From assembly GCF_003589595.1 (NCBI RefSeq), contig NW_020653337.1:3277390-3341389 (forward strand): 64,000 bases of DNA. Direction: 5' to 3'. A program made the position numbers and the translations under genes. The stretch is from Hyposmocoma kahamanoa (taxonomy: Eukaryota; Arthropoda; Insecta; Lepidoptera; Cosmopterigidae). Below the pieces are notes generated by a model. It saw only the letters and a list, made by a program, of their open reading frames with translations, did not search any database and was not told where the DNA came from. Shown piece by piece: positions 10,120-21,176 of the stretch (positions are counted from its first letter, which is position 1; each line of letters starts with the position of its first letter).

Positions 10120-10515
10120 AGCTCATACGCAAGGCTGCGAGTTGGACTCTGACATCTCACATCCTTTACTAGATTTTATAAAAAACTAATACTTACTGAA
10201 GACGAACACACGTTCGCAAGAACCATTTACTTACAACATAATAAAACGGCAAATTATACTATTCTAAATTAATAATAATAATAATCTTTATTATTATAAA
10301 ATTATTATACGATTGTACGATTTAAAAGTCGTTATGATTGTGATCTCAGGAGAAAAACCGTTATATGTTCCGATCTATATATATATATTATTATTATTAA
10401 TTAATATAAAATTTTTAATTAATTATTAATAAAATATAATATAGTTATCGATTAAGCCTATGGTTTTAATTTACATAAAACGAACTAGAAGCAAAACTGA
10501 ATACTCTATAACTCT
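10120..10515. other. AT-rich stretch, no gene
   Basis: Contains AAT/TTA simple sequence at 10271-10305 and a TA-rich run at 10375-10440. Confidence 0.6.
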
Positions 10516-10555
10516 ATCTGGTTAAATATTATATCGAGAATGAAGCGACGAAATA

Positions 10556-10911
10556 TAATAGACGATCAAACGAACTTCTTGAAGTGAAGTTCGATCACTA
10601 TTATGTGAGTCGCTTCATTCGAAGATATAATCAACACCCTCACTCCCTTGACATCGTCATTTCAGAGGTAAGATTCTGAAACTCCCAAATAAGTTTTGCT
10701 TCACACTGTAAAAGGAATGAGGTTCTATCCTCATGGCGGTTGATGCCTGGTCGGGAGTGTCAACGTCAAAACGTTTTTTTTTTCTAAAAACCGCGCGGTG
10801 TTGCCTAGCAAGTTAAGGAAACTACCTGGTTAAATGTTATATCTTCGAATGAAGCGACTCACATAATAGTGATCGAACTTCACTTTAAGAAGTTCGTTTG
10901 ATCATCTATTA
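10556..10911. repeat. Foldback structure with 75-bp inverted arms, 206-bp centre
   Basis: Left arm 10556-10630 and right arm 10837-10911 are reverse complements with two mismatches. They contain GATCAAACGAACTTCTT, CACTATTATGTGAGTCGC and TTCATTCGAAGATATAA. The centre holds the right member of the E module (10715-10830). Immediately left, 10516-10555 is a further X-module copy in direct orientation to 10826-10866. The nesting suggests repeated inversion or insertion of one foldback family. Confidence 0.8.
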
Positions 10912-12368
10912 AACGCCAAATTGGCTATATATCATTTTTGTTACATACGAGTTACGAAAATTCTCCAAGAATTCCTTCAAAATATGTCCTATGACGATAC
11001 AGATAATTTATTAATTACCCCAAAATAAATGTTATATAATTTAAGCGTACAGGTATATGATTTGCATTTTATTATATAATTATTTTTTGTTTATATTTTC
11101 AATCATTTCCATCCACCTGTATAATTAGTACTTATCTGAAGTACAGGATTCTGCTAATTCAAGTATATGTATTATATTTCCACATTGATTTGCATAATTA
11201 GTTTTTAGTAACTATATGTATCCTTTGTACAATAAGTTATTCAATAAACAATTTTATTATTTTTATTTTATTTTGAACTTTGTTATTAGACAATAAGTTG
11301 TAATATACCTGTATTAAGTAAAGTAAGGTTACGATAAAAGCTTAAATGCTAGAAGGTTGGGTCCCCGCGGCAAGGTGCCCAAGATGCTGGCAGCGGTTCC
11401 CCTCTGTATGACTATGCTAATGCCTTGGGCAAGGTACGTCTGTCGGCACTTGGGTTTCTAGACAGTCTATTAATTTTTTGGATAAAATTTTGTACAGATG
11501 AAGAGCACTGTGACCCCATTGCGCCAAGGGTTTCGATTTCAAAGGCTTAATACATATATCAGAGTCAACCCTCGCTGGTGTGCTGGACATTCGCGACATG
11601 CCGCTTGGCTCGAGTACAGCGGGCACTGAACTTTGAATCATGTTAAGTTTTTTACCAACGTAATTAGATAAATACTTTTTCCCAAACATGCTCAGTCATG
11701 TTTGCATTAATTAAATACCTTATTTTTACTGCAGTCTTATTTACGTCTGATTGGGATTTTTCATCAGAGGAAATACTGGATCCTAAACTGGTTGTACGGA
11801 GAAACCATCTTCCCTGTTGAAATTAGGATATTTCTTTATTTCAATGGCCTCTCTGCATCATTCTTTCTACTTCTTTATATTTAATTCATGTCTTTTTGGC
11901 TCACCAAAGAATGAATAATAAACACAACAGTTCTGCAAAGCTGTGTTTCAAAATATACGGCAACGAGAGCTTTTAGAATAATATCATCATGAACATCACC
12001 ATTAACTGGTTGCAAGGGGCAGGGTTTAACTCTTTTGTTTATCTACAGTTTCTACGATAAATCGCTTGTTATGTTCATTATTTTCATATTATTGTTAATA
12101 TAATCAATACAATGATAAGGAAGCTCAACTAAAGAGGGTGTAGCATAAATAAATGCTATACAATTACAATTCGACGCTCCATCATTGTTATCTCATCGAG
12201 GCATATCGCATTTTCATAAGAGATTCATTTAGCTCACGTTTTGGTTGACGTGTTTTCATTGTACCTCGTTTTAGGGTTTTGCGTGTGAAATTTTTGGTTG
12301 AACCCCCAGAAAGAATTATTTAAGGATTGAAATAAACAGGATTTTATTTGGTAACTGATATTTTAATT
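10912..12368. other. No gene identified
   Basis: Mostly AT-rich. A 90-codon minus frame at 11417-11689 lies in a more balanced block (11350-11690, with CCAAGATGCTGGCAGCGG at 11379) that may be an old mobile-element piece. I cannot name it. Confidence 0.5.
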
Positions 12369-12532
12369 AGCAAAAATACGACGTTCTTATTTTGTAACTC
12401 ATTATAGTTCTTTGTAAAGAACTTCAATGAAATTTTTGAGCTCAGTGGCGAGTAGCATAGACAATAGAATTTTTATTCAGAACTAAAAAGAGCGCCTTCA
12501 TGATATGGTTTATGAAATTATAATTCATATAT
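12369..12532 (+). repeat. Diverged direct repeat M, copy 1
   Basis: Shares GTAGACAATGGAATTT-like, AAAAGAGC-CCTT and TTTATGAAATTATAATT blocks in the same order with 12982-13129. Both lie inside AT-rich DNA; family unknown. Confidence 0.6.
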
Positions 12533-12981
12533 TAAAATAGGAAATAGTATTTTAAGCAATCGTTGCATAATTAGGCTTCTTTAAGTCGAATACAGTGTTC
12601 AGGTCACGAGGGTTTTGACGAGTGGCCTAATCATAGGTACGAGATTTTAAGACCTAATTATGTAATAATTGCATAATAATATTACCTTACCTCACGAGTG
12701 AATGAAATAGTTAAAGACAACCAATATTTAATGTATTATATTGTGTTAACAATCCATGATAACATATTCAATTTAAAAAAAATTACCCATTTATTTGGGT
12801 AGGTAAAGGTTCCATCATACAGCCTCTTCATATATTTAGACGAAGTCAAACAATTGCTACAAAACAAAAAACAAAAAAAAGTGGCCAAGTACTTATATTT
12901 TAACCAATCTTTTTTTTATAAAGGCTTATGACCCGGTTGCAAGACCTTTAGGCCAATTTAACCAATCATATTTCATATTAT

Positions 12982-13129
12982 AATTCGCAAAATATGATGT
13001 TCTTTTTTTGAAACTTGAATTTGAATTTTTCAGTTCAGTAGCGAATTCCGTAGACAATGGAATTTGGGTTTAAAATTTAAAAGAGCACCTTTGTGATAAT
13101 ATAGTTTATGAAATTATAATTGAGAGATT
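12982..13129 (+). repeat. Diverged direct repeat M, copy 2
   Basis: Second member of the pair described at 12369-12532. The ~450 bp between them holds a loose inverted pair, TTGCATAATTAGGC at 12563 and its diverged complement near 12655-12675, so the pair could be the sides of one decayed insertion. Confidence 0.55.
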
Positions 13130-13151
13130 AGAGTACAGGACTAGAAAAAAC

Positions 13152-13216
13152 ATTTTTTCAGGGTCTATACCAGTCAGCCATGACAATGGGACTTGTAAAG
13201 AGCTCGAAATTAAATG
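13152..13216 (+). repeat. Diverged B-like core fragment
   Basis: GTCAGCCATGACAATGGGAC followed by TTGTAAAGAGCTCGAAA parallels the B core (GTGACCATGGGACCTGTAAAG..CCGAAAC). Termini are not visible. Confidence 0.45.
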
Positions 13217-13570
13217 TATGTAGTTAAACAAAAAGGATCCAAGCCAGTCACTTTCGATATGGCAGTTTGAAGTTTAAAAATGTTTCTCACTCTTCTTTTA
13301 TTTTCAAAACTTATAATGTCATGTAACTCCAGAGACATTTATGTTTATGTATTGGATTTTTTGTTGATCTAAGAGGTTACTTTAGGAACCGTTTGGTACA
13401 TATAACTCATTTTTTGATACTTTTGTGGATTGAATCCTTTTTGCTTAACTATGTCCAATTACAAAGAATCTTTTTTGAAATATGGAAAGTTGCCAACGTT
13501 AGATGTTGAATTTCTTTGGGCATAACTTATGAGTTTCAGCAAGGTGGTGGCTGAAAATCAGTGTTTTAAC

Positions 13571-13768
13571 TGCCTCCGTGGAGAAATAATTATATGGCTT
13601 ATGGAGGAGAAAAAACAGGAGAAATAATTATATGGCTTATGTTTATTTCTCTCGTGAGTTTGGGTATCATTTGTGGTTGTCTATGCGTGTGTGTCTATGG
13701 CACCGGTTATATAGGGTTTCACTATCGCAGAACTATGAGTGTATGCGTTATTAAAATTATTATTAGAC
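13571..13768 (+). mobile_element. SINE-C copy with deleted head and internal duplication
   Basis: Retains TGCCTCCGTG at the 5' end but has lost the rest of the tRNA-like head. A 24-bp block beginning GGAGAAATAATTATATGGCT is present twice (13580-13603 and 13618-13641). Body and short ATT tail follow. A 69-codon frame here is incidental. Confidence 0.8.
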
Positions 13769-13902
13769 CTATTTGGATTGCTACAACACACACAAGCCGT
13801 TAATCATTAGGTTAAGGTTTTATTTTTGTATGTATTTTAAATTTAATTTGATGTTAATATATGTTTTTATTACCTTCAATTTTAACATCTGTGTGTTTCT
13901 CA

Positions 13903-14411
13903 TATCGAGTATATAACCAGAATTAGAGACGTAATAAGGGCCATCAATCCCTGTCAACTTATCAGGTAAATGGGCCTTATATCATTTTTAAATATCAACT
14001 CTCGTTTGTACTGAAATCACAAATTTGAAAGTTGAAATAGTACGGAGCTGTCTGTACGTCTCCGTATGTTCCAAAAATATTCTGTATTTATTTTAATAAA
14101 GATAATATCTCTAACATGGGGGCTGTTGCATTCAGTGTTGTGGGAAAAACAGCAAGCATCTAATTACAAAACAAACGGAATCACATTTTATCGGAAATTA
14201 AAAATTAAATACGTAATTTTTCAATTACCGTCCATTATAACAAAGCTTAAGTTAAGCTGGTCGATTTGAAGTGAAACCATTGACGACACCCGTCAATTGT
14301 TTCGAATTTGGGCTGGCCAATCGGAGCGCAGACGTCACCGTCATGATATGGCAGAATCATTTTCAAATAAATTAAATTACATTTCGTCTCTATTTCTGGT
14401 TATATGGTCGA
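13903..14411 (-). mobile_element. hAT-type non-autonomous element F2
   Basis: 509 bp, with ends TATCGAGTATATAACCAG and, on the reverse complement, CATCGACCATATAACCAG. Flanks GTTTCTCA (13895-13902) and ATTTCTCA (14412-14419) form an 8-bp target duplication with one mismatch. The interior matches F1 in inverse orientation, including GACGACACCCGTCAATTGTT. Unlike F1 it carries no nested element, so it is the better length reference. Confidence 0.85.
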
Positions 14412-14419
14412 TGATTTCT

Positions 14420-15144
14420 CATTAAATCCATTTACTCTATTATATTATTGTATGTGTGATGCAAGACAATAAACGTTTTATCTATCTATCATTATCATGA
14501 GCTGACAACAATCTAACGAACCCAACGCGCTCAATTTTTTTCTCTTTCTCGAATAATTGATACCGTATCGTGTACTTGCCGTATAAGTATGGACCAATAT
14601 AGGGCGAATACCGATAAGGCGCCTTTGTTCTCAATCGGGTATCTCTCGGGCCCGCGCAAGGATAATCCTAAATTATTTATCCCTTCTCCCCCCCCCCCCC
14701 CCCCACACACGTGCCAAAATTAAAGAGATTGGCTTTTATTATTAAGTCACAGTTACATTACCGTCCTCCTGAATAACAATATCTTCTTCTTCCATATATC
14801 ACTGTCAGTCTATATAAAAATTATTTTCCATATTGTGATCCCAAACATATCCAAATTGCAAGTTCCACTGGCAAGTTTTTATATTGTAAATCACATTTGA
14901 AAACAATTCACGTAAACAACTTTAGAAAATACATAAAAACTGTTTAACGCCATCTAGCGGCGTTTTACCTAAACTGCATTAATGTTTATTTTAATCAAAA
15001 CTCTTAACATTACCATTTATCTTTCCGACAGTCTTCATCTCTAGAAATAATAAAATAACAGATATATAATATATGTATGTTTAGACTATATTTTGAACTG
15101 TAAATTGTTAATTTTTAAAAAGCGTAGTAAGTTTTTTTTTACCA
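14420..15144. other. No gene; C17 run and a GCCATCTAGC motif
   Basis: A run of 17 C lies at 14688-14704. CGCCATCTAGCG at 14948-14959 belongs to a recurrent motif set described under findings. Confidence 0.6.
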
Positions 15145-15332
15145 CCCATACACTCATAACCCTGCACTAAGGAAATTCTGTATCGCGGGTGCCATGGACA
15201 CACATAGGTAGACAACCACAAATTGCACCCAAACTGACGAGTGAAATAAATGTAGGCCATACAAATATTTCTCCCGACCCGGAACCTCTGCGTGGCAGTC
15301 CAGCATGATGACTGTTCGACCACGGAGGCAGT
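15145..15332 (-). mobile_element. SINE-C copy, diverged head
   Basis: Minus strand. The body is recognisable, but the B-box region is shortened: the GGTTCGATTC block is missing between GAGGTTCC and GGGTCGGGAG. It would be a poor Pol III template. Confidence 0.8.
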
Positions 15333-15605
15333 TAGGTAATAAAAATATAATAAACTTAAAAATAATAAATATATTATAATCACGGGTAATATATGACCTT
15401 TCACCTATCCTTTTTAACCAGTGGTGCAGTCAAGGAAATCAGCAGCTAAGTGCCAAACATCGTTCAGAAAAAACTTTAAAAGTTTAAATACTAGAGGTCT
15501 AAGGCTAGGTCGACAACTGAAACGAATATGCAAAACGAGTCATATGAAGCACGAGGTAGCTGCTGTATAGTGTTGCGGGGTTACCAACATTTTATTTTCA
15601 TTACA

Positions 15606-15790
15606 AGTACATCTATGTGGCAAGTTTTATTGAAATTAGTTAACGGAAGCGTGTGAAATTGAATAAAACGGATTCATCTCCTAATTTGCCACCCTTAGAC
15701 GTGGAACTTTTTCGTCCAATTTGAATGGGCCACTGCTGAGGTACCTCCTTTCTAAAAAAAAGAATCATCGAAATCGGTTTACAAAACGGA
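15606..15790 (+). repeat. Repeat H, copy 1
   Basis: Shares TTTGCCAC-CTTAGA-GT, ACTGAGGTA and AATCATC-AAATCGGTTT with 26752-26998. It carries an extra leading part, GGCAAGTTTTATTGAAATTA. The right end abuts the next SINE-C. Confidence 0.65.
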
Positions 15791-15805
15791 AAAAAAAAAG
15801 GAAAA

Positions 15806-15960
15806 CACCGTATCGCGGGTGCCATGGACACATAGACAACCACAAATTACATCCAAACTCACGAGAGAAATAAATGTAGACCATACAAATATTTCTGCCC
15901 GGGAATCGAATCCGGGACCTCTGTGTGGCTGTCCAGCATGGTGACTGTTCGGCAAAGGTC
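15806..15960 (-). mobile_element. SINE-C copy, tail-less
   Basis: Runs from the TGGCACCCGCGATACGG region back to the head. The B box is close to consensus (GGATTCGATTCCCGGGC). The ATT tail is replaced by sequence joining repeat H. Confidence 0.8.
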
Positions 15961-16092
15961 AGTGTTTTCTGAAAAACGTAATGCGTTCCCAGCATTGATA
16001 TAGCCCTGTATCGATGTAGGAACAGAAACTAGTATCAAAGCCTTCTTATCTCTGTGTCAAACTAATAGGGGTAACACTTTTTCATCACCGGC

Positions 16093-16397
16093 GTGGTCGC
16101 GTATCGCGGGCACCTGCCGGGATATATTTCAAGCGAGATTACCTCGAAAAGGGCCAGCAGATTGATCATGCGTGAACCTATCGCCATTTGCCTCTTTTCT
16201 GATACCTGTCTCCCCCTCCCCTTTTCTCTACCGCTTTCCCCCTTTTTCTTCTATAAATGGACATTTATGTTGGTATTACTTTGAATAGACGAGAAATTAA
16301 GAGACTTGAAGGTTTCTTTTTCAAATATATTTTTAATGATTGGCATAGTTTCGCTAATATAACCACATTTGCATAACTTCATCTCATTTATATGGTC
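16093..16397. other. No gene; pyrimidine-rich tract
   Basis: A T/C-rich run at 16195-16250 follows a GC-richer patch at 16090-16180. A 63-codon frame across it shows no recognisable features. Confidence 0.45.
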
Positions 16398-16567
16398 AAC
16401 GGCTATGGATGGAGTGGAATTCCCTGCCTGCAGACTTGTTCCCTGAACGTTGTAACTTGGATCTTTTCAAGGCGAGACTGAATAGGCGTTATTTAAGTGT
16501 CCATGCTCCATCGTGGAGCTCATCGTCACTTTCCATCAGGTGAGATGGAGGTCAAATGCGCACTTAC
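16398..16567 (+). mobile_element. LINE-C 3' end, RT C-terminus
   Basis: The plus frame reads MEWNSLPADLFPERCNLDLF, then KARLNRRYL and ends SSSSLSIR-stop. This is the C-terminal end of a CR1/Jockey-type RT, where NSLP..VFP..YNL..FK.RV is typical. The 3' tail GAGATGGAGGTCAAATGCGC is shared with the other LINE-C copies. Strong 5' truncation leaves about 50 codons. Confidence 0.75.
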
Positions 16568-16664
16568 ATTTTAAAAATAAAAAATATATAATGAGCAATG
16601 TTTATAAGAGAAATGTATTGATATAGATAATTTTTTTGTCGAAATAAGTGGGTTTTATATTTTT

Positions 16665-16880
16665 TAATTACACCAAGGGACCGCAGGTTGCAGTGCCACT
16701 CAGGTGTACAACCACAGTGCCCGACACCCTGAGACATAAGTTGACAAGTCCCATGTACCTGTAATTTCGCCAGCACCTTTACACTTCAAACCGGATCACG
16801 GAAATGCTATTACTTGGCGGCAGAAATAAGTAAGATGGCAGTACTTCCCTGGACGAACCCTTTCACAAGGAGCCCTACTG
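16665..16880 (-). repeat. Repeat A, near-complete with internal deletion
   Basis: Lacks the CGAACAAGTCGTGCGCCTGG block near its 3' end but keeps the 5' end (AGCAGTAGGGCTCCTTGTGA on the minus strand). Lies 100 bp from a LINE-C tail. Confidence 0.85.
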
Positions 16881-18479
16881 CTACTCAAAATTTCATATAT
16901 ACATAATTTGTTTCATAATTATATCGTATTTTTGATACTTTCATGAGATATAAACATTTTCTATGTACGATCACGTGTGTGTTTATTATAGTCAAGGTAC
17001 GATATATTACTTGATGATGATAATCTATAATCGCGTGACCGTCAGAACTGCCGCGATGTCTCAAGTTCATACGAAATATTTATTAAGATTACCCTTAGAC
17101 AGGATTTATAAATCATCAGATTTTACTTTTATACAAAAATAAATAGATTTAAATGGATAGCTCTAAATGTAAATAACTCTGTGCAAGTACGAGTGTGGAA
17201 GTCATCGCGGAGCACGTTTGAACTTATTCTACCAAATACAGATCTAAAAATTGTCAGATAGTACAGCAATAACTTAAAAGTTTATTTTCCGTAAATTTAT
17301 TATGGTTTGTAAAAAGTCATGGAACAAAAGGTGATGTTTAGAATGATTGTAAAATAAACCTCCGAGGTTGTTAGTTTCACATATTTATTACACCCTGTAT
17401 AAATGCACCCTTTAAATAAATTAACAAACAATTGAACACTTCACTGTCATCAACATAAAACACGAGTTTGTTCCGTTCGGGAACGAAACCCGCGACAAAG
17501 TCAGACTGCCTTATATTTATTGCAAATTATGCCTCCTATCCGCCATCGGCAGCTCCGATAATGGACTTCATATACGCGAAAGCTTAATGTGGATAAGATT
17601 TTCCCAGTTTAATTGAGTACAAGTATTGGGTATTGCTTTAGTTTGTTAGTTTATCTTTTTCACATATACAAATACTGTTTATTGTACACAAAATAAGTAT
17701 AGTAAGTATATTGTATACAAAAGACAGGAACGCAATAGATGGCATTACATCTAGATGGTAATCTCTTCCAGACAACATCAAGGTGAGAGGAAAAATAGAG
17801 TGCGAAGTAAATGTACATTTCATATTAATCTCGTGAAAAAGTGTAACACAGGTAGTATTATACTTTTTTTATTTAAATTTAAGGAGATTTACGATGTACG
17901 TAAATGGTAACGTCGCTCCGTAATGCTACTTATACATCTGACATAGATTAAGGAGACTATTTAAATATATTTTGTACATCTTGCCTTCGTTCGATGAAGG
18001 AACCGCCAATATACTGTTATACCACACAGTCTGTGTGGGCCACACTGCTTGCTTACACTACACTTAAATAAATAAAAAAAAAATAAAAAAGGTTTTCCCA
18101 TTTAATTCCATAATTGTTTACAAAAATATGTGCTTTTATTTATTCAGAATAAAGAATAAATTTGCTACCAAGGATAGTAAATTTAGATTTCCTCTAGCCA
18201 GCATGTCCACAACTAAACCCGATATTTAACACGACGTTTGTTTATGAATGTCCATTCAACTCCGTACTATTCTTACATATCGGGCCACCGCAGCTATTTG
18301 ACAGGGGCTGTTATGATGATTTATTTGCAATTAACTTAACAAAAAAATCCGTCTGTGGAGAGATCTATATATCTTTCACACCAAGCTGCAATCTGGCAAT
18401 TAACATAATGCTTTGCTATATTACTATTATTTTTTTAATTTTAGTAAAAAAAAAATATTTAAACGGCACTAAACGAGAC
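16881..18479. other. No gene seen
   Basis: AT-rich, without recognised repeats. GCGGGTTTCGTTCCCG (minus, ~17480) resembles a SINE B box but has no supporting head. Confidence 0.55.
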
Positions 18480-19150
18480 CACACGTTACGGACGAGATTT
18501 TAGAGTTGCGTCTTTTGAGTCGCGTAGTTTTACGCTCGACTGAAATTCGGTTGGGGCGATAGACGAATGTATTTCATTTAGTTGCTTTTAAGCGTTGGTA
18601 CGTGGTGTTTACAATACAAAAGTGACCACTTCCATCACCCCTTCCACCACCCGCACCAGTACATCGGACGGTGCAACTGAAATCCAGTTGTAATTACGTG
18701 CGTGCGGCAGACAACTCATTTTGTGTCGTCGTGTAGCACAAACCGGACTTTTGTATGAAACTGAATGCAGTGTAAAAAAAGCCAACTTACAAGTCACAAA
18801 ATAACGTTCGTCTGGCCTCACCCTACTATAGCAACAGCGCAAACCGAGCAGTCGAGTGGCCGCGTCCGAGCCACAAACTACGAAAGTATCCAGTGCTAGC
18901 TACTTGTGTCCTCCCGCGCATACTCGACCACAATCGCTGACTTTTCCCAACGTGCCAGCATTGCCGCTAAAATGACTTAGTAAATTTATGAATGGTTAGG
19001 GAGCAAAATTTTGGTTTTAGTGCGAAATATATAATTAGTGACTATAATTTTTGTGATAGCAGTGAAAAGGCACTGACTGATGACATGCCTGAGTTCCCCA
19101 AAACGCCGACTTTAGTCATCCCTACCTATCCTTATATCTACATCGATAAC
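18480..19150. promoter_or_regulatory. GC-richer promoter- or first-exon-like tract
   Basis: About 650 bp of CpG-containing, repeat-free sequence stands out from AT-rich flanks. On the plus strand the first ATG near the end, at 19086, opens a 24-codon frame beginning MPEFPKTPTLVIP. Upstream leader-like sequence has several short frames. This is what a 5' UTR plus proximal promoter often looks like in insects. I see no definite TATA box, splice donor or homology, so the call is tentative. Confidence 0.25.
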
Positions 19151-19416
19151 TACGTATAAATATAATACCTCATGAATATAATAAAAATCTGTCTTTCTAC
19201 CGCGTAGTGTTTGATGAGCACTTTCTGCTTTCTTTTTATTTAAACCGAGAATAAGTTGATTGGTTTTGTTTGTTATTTCATACATAACAATAATAATTTC
19301 TAGTTTTCCCTAATAAAAATAAGGGTCTCTTAAAAACCAGCGTTATGGTCTAAATTACATGAATGAGATTCTTTTTGCCTATGCCACAGCTACACACTTG
19401 ATAATATTTTAAATAT

Positions 19417-19557
19417 CGAGTTCTTAGGTTTTCGCGATTGTTACACATAGGAACCGCGCCCATGGGATCTGTAAAGGGACGTCCACAGAGTCAACCGCGA
19501 ACATGGGACCCGTAAAGGGCCCGAAACGTTGGTTTGTTTGAATAAACAAATATACTA
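19417..19557 (+). mobile_element. Foldback retroposon B, copy B4, with doubled core
   Basis: Starts CGAGTTCTTAGGTTTTCGCG. The core is present twice in tandem: CCCATGGGATCTGTAAAGGG, then ACATGGGACCCGTAAAGGG with CCGAAACGTTGG. The 3' arm is missing. ATAATATT is found on both sides (19401-19408, 19563-19570), but the flank is AT-rich, so the duplication is uncertain. Confidence 0.7.
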
Positions 19558-19570
19558 ATATAATAATATT

Positions 19571-20346
19571 AAATTTATAAATCTTTTTGTTGCTTAAATT
19601 ATCGTTGTTTTTTATATTTTTATTTATTCTTTATTTATGTCTACGTTTGTGTTGAAACGTTAAATAATAAGTAAAATTTTGAAAGCCAAGTCTATAGTGT
19701 TCTTTCGTACCGGCCCACCTTCCAGCTATTGACTGAGGTGTAGTAACATTGATAGCAACTGATTTATTCGCCATTACACTGCCTTAACCGATCTCACGGA
19801 CAGATATTAAAATTTTAAGCCCCTAACGACCCCCCAAAAGGCACGTTGTGATTTATCCTATCGTGATTTGATTTAATTTTCCGATAACGCTACTATATTG
19901 GGTTGGATATTGATTAAAGGGAATAATGGTTGACTGAGGGAATCTTATTTTAGAAGGATTATTCAAGGTTAATAGAATTTTTGAAAACATACTTCTGTAC
20001 TGTTATGTAGGAACGAATATCTCTAATAGTGTACCTAAATATCTTCATGAAAACTGCATGCGTATATGAGTTCACAACCCCGGAAAAACGTAATTAAAAT
20101 ATTAAAATATTTTATTACTTCACTGTACATGGCATAATTCAGGGACTGATTTTTCCTTTTAAGCTTGATAGGGCCTGTGTTAGGAAACATCGCTCTTCTT
20201 CACAATTAATAATTAAACATTGCTCTTAAGCTGGTGTTATTATAATTTACTAATACATTAACCTTAATAAACTAAGACTAAATTAACCTATGTGTTATTT
20301 TGTGTGAGTGCATGTCCGCGTATATATGCATGAAGTGTGTGTGAAT

Positions 20347-20348
<2 letters not shown>
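19571..20348. other. No gene seen
   Basis: AT-rich sequence without recognised elements up to the microsatellite. Confidence 0.6.

Positions 20349-20396
<48 letters not shown>
20349..20396. repeat. (GT)n microsatellite, ~24 units
   Basis: Uninterrupted GT dinucleotides, preceded by a degenerate GTGTGTGTGAAT lead-in. Likely length-polymorphic. Confidence 0.97.
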
Positions 20397-20399
<3 letters not shown>

Positions 20400-20919
20400 A
20401 TCAACTAATACCTCGCTTTTATGTTTACTTATTTATTTATTTATTTCAAACTAGTAGTAATTGCTCAATCTCCTTATACGACTTAGTTTCGAGCCATTTT
20501 GTAATGGCTAATTTGCAGTCATAAACGTATGAAATTCCCAAACTCTCTTTTCCAGTTGTACGTATAATATGTTAATGGATATTTATGATGGTAATAATTA
20601 CATTCTATTATCTCATGACCGTGTTTTTTAAATTGTAATATTGTGGTATTGATTTTTTTTTTCATTATACCAAGTGACGGAAAGAATTCCGAGCCACCCA
20701 GAGTACATTGTGGATGAGGGCGGCAAATAAGAAATTACGAACGAGACTATCAGAAGCCCGAAGTCAAATACTGAGCGCTTTCGGAGTCGAAGTTCGTAAT
20801 TCCTGTGGAACATACAATGTTTTTCATCACACATAAATAGTGTGATTGCATTTAGGCTAACTTAACTAAAATGGTCATTACAGCCATGGTCGGCAGTGAG
20901 TGCAAGCATACCATTTACA
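20397..20919. other. No gene; short (ATTT)n
   Basis: TTTATTTATTTATTT lies at ~20428. TTATACCAAGTGACGGAA at 20665-20682 could be the first few bases of an inverted repeat A. Confidence 0.5.
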
Positions 20920-21176
20920 TTGTTTTTTTATAATATCAAGTGACGGAACGAACAAGACGTGCGCTCGATGGTAAGTTACACGTCTGTCCATAACAGTAGT
21001 AGAGCCACTCACAGCTGTAAATTGCAAAGATCTGAGAAGCACTGCCACGGCACCCGTCTCCCCGAGACGTAAGTTGACAAGTCCCATGTGCCTGTAATTT
21101 CACCAGCACCCTTACCCTTCAAAATAAACTACAGTAATGCTGACATTACTGCTTGGTGGCAGAAATAGGTAAGGTG
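20920..21176 (-). repeat. Repeat A, 5'-truncated
   Basis: The 3' end and centre are well preserved. It stops after GGTAAGGTGG, so about 50 bp of the 5' end are missing. Confidence 0.9.

Noticed and set aside
11417..11689. 90-codon minus-strand frame in a balanced-composition block
   Set aside because: Could be an old mobile-element piece but I could not place it in a family; not enough to call a gene.
17465..17510. SINE head fragment suggested by GCGGGTTTCGTTCCCG
   Set aside because: A lone B-box-like word without A box, body or tail.
20665..20682. Repeat A fragment TTATACCAAGTGACGGAA
   Set aside because: Only ~18 bases match; cannot be separated from chance.
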